A stretch of 6,485 nucleotides of DNA from Nitrospirota bacterium (GTDB lineage Bacteria; Nitrospirota; Thermodesulfovibrionia; UBA6902), in contig JAJRVB010000209.1 in NCBI GenBank assembly GCA_024277515.1, positions 1-6,485 on the forward strand, written 5' to 3'. Positions 5,892-6,485 of the stretch are shown here, piece by piece. Numbering within the stretch: the first letter of the stretch is position 1; the number at the start of each line of letters is the position of its first letter. Both the position numbers and the translations under genes were made by a program. The notes under the pieces are model-generated. The model made no database searches and had not been told where the DNA came from. It saw nothing but the letters and a program-made list of their open reading frames with translations.

Positions 5892-6454
5892 TGTTATTGA
5901 TGATCGACAATTATGATTCTTTTACGTATAACCTGGTGCAGTATCTCGGTGAGCTGGGTGCAGACATAAGGGTCTTCAGAAACGATAAAATCACGATTCA
6001 GGAGATCGAAAGACTGAATCCCGAAAGGATTGTGATATCGCCCGGGCCCTGCACCCCGAGGGAAGCCGGCATATCCGTCAATGTTATTCAGCATTTTGCC
6101 GGAAAAGTACCGATTCTCGGGGTCTGCCTTGGACATCAGTCAGTCGGGGCGGCGTACGGGGCTGAAATAATCAATGCCCCGCGATTAATGCACGGAAAGA
6201 CATCCATGATCCACCACGACGGGAAGACGGTTTTCAGGGGGCTCCCCAATCCCTTTGAAGCGACAAGATACCACTCCCTCATTATTAAAAAAGACACCCT
6301 GTCCGATGACTTTGTTATCACCGCCTGGACAGACAGAGATGAAATCATGGGGATACGGCATAAAAAATTCCCGATAGAAGGGGTCCAGTTCCACCCGGAG
6401 TCAATACTGACAAAGGTCGGCAAGGACCTGCTCGGGAATTTTTTAAAACTATAG
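5891..6454 (+). CDS. trpG: Anthranilate synthase component II, glutamine amidotransferase (TrpG/PabA type)
   Basis: This 187-residue class I glutamine amidotransferase releases ammonia from glutamine for TrpE. It shows the full family pattern: MLLMIDNYDSFTYNLVQYLG at the start, SPGPCTPREAG (50-60), the nucleophile elbow GVCLGHQ with Cys79, HGKTSMIHHD (101-110), RYHSL (126-130), and GVQFHPESILT with His168 and Glu170 completing the catalytic triad. Length is normal for TrpG or PabA. It begins 19 nt after the trpE stop, so the pair is one operon and likely translated together. Sequence alone does not separate TrpG from PabA; neighbouring TrpE argues for TrpG, though in many bacteria one amidotransferase serves both tryptophan and folate synthesis. 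The TAG at 6452-6454 is followed by 31 nt in which I see no gene start or terminator. Confidence 0.95.
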   Translation: MLLMIDNYDSFTYNLVQYLGELGADIRVFRNDKITIQEIERLNPERIVISPGPCTPREAGISVNVIQHFAGKVPILGVCLGHQSVGAAYGAEIINAPRLMHGKTSMIHHDGKTVFRGLPNPFEATRYHSLIIKKDTLSDDFVITAWTDRDEIMGIRHKKFPIEGVQFHPESILTKVGKDLLGNFLKL

Positions 6455-6485
6455 GTTAATGCCCGGATTGTATCAACTTTGAACC

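Overview
The window looks like ordinary chromosome from a Gram-negative bacterium with a lipoprotein-exporting outer-membrane system. Gene content (LolCD, LysS, ZapA/ZapB, tRNAs, TrpE-TrpG), protein style and tolerance of GTG starts would fit Nitrospirota or Desulfobacterota-like lineages. That placement is an inference from gene style and order, not a proven one. There is no rRNA, CRISPR array, transposase or phage gene.

The left two thirds is one long minus-strand gene train. In transcription order (right to left) it holds tRNA-Gly(GCC), tRNA-Cys(GCA), a ZapB-like coiled-coil gene, zapA, lysS, a lolC/lolE-family permease, a 78-residue one-span membrane protein of unknown function, and the first 40 codons of lolD, cut by the window edge just before its Walker A motif. 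Spacing is tight from lysS onward (11 nt, 44 nt, 0 nt). zapB, zapA and lysS all appear to start with GTG behind good Shine-Dalgarno sequences. The train joins translation (tRNAs, LysRS), division-ring assembly (ZapA/ZapB) and lipoprotein release from the inner membrane (Lol).

The right third is a plus-strand tryptophan operon start: trpE (anthranilate synthase component I, with the feedback-site residues kept) then trpG (glutamine amidotransferase component II), 19 nt apart. The window ends 31 nt after trpG. A short intergenic segment (about 4314-4384) holds plausible divergent promoters for trpE and for the tRNA-Gly side.

The most unusual content is non-coding. Two similar-sized elements (96 and 97 bp) made of 7-bp tandem repeats arranged as inverted arms sit on either side of tRNA-Gly, each beginning 5 nt from the 5' end of a tRNA gene. 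A third, one-sided array of four 7-bp units (NGAGTTA) forms the trpE-trpG junction exactly: it supplies the last trpE codons and stop, the trpG Shine-Dalgarno and the A of the trpG start codon. The right arm of the second element also supplies the likely -35 box of trpE. This heptad family is the best candidate here for something poorly described.
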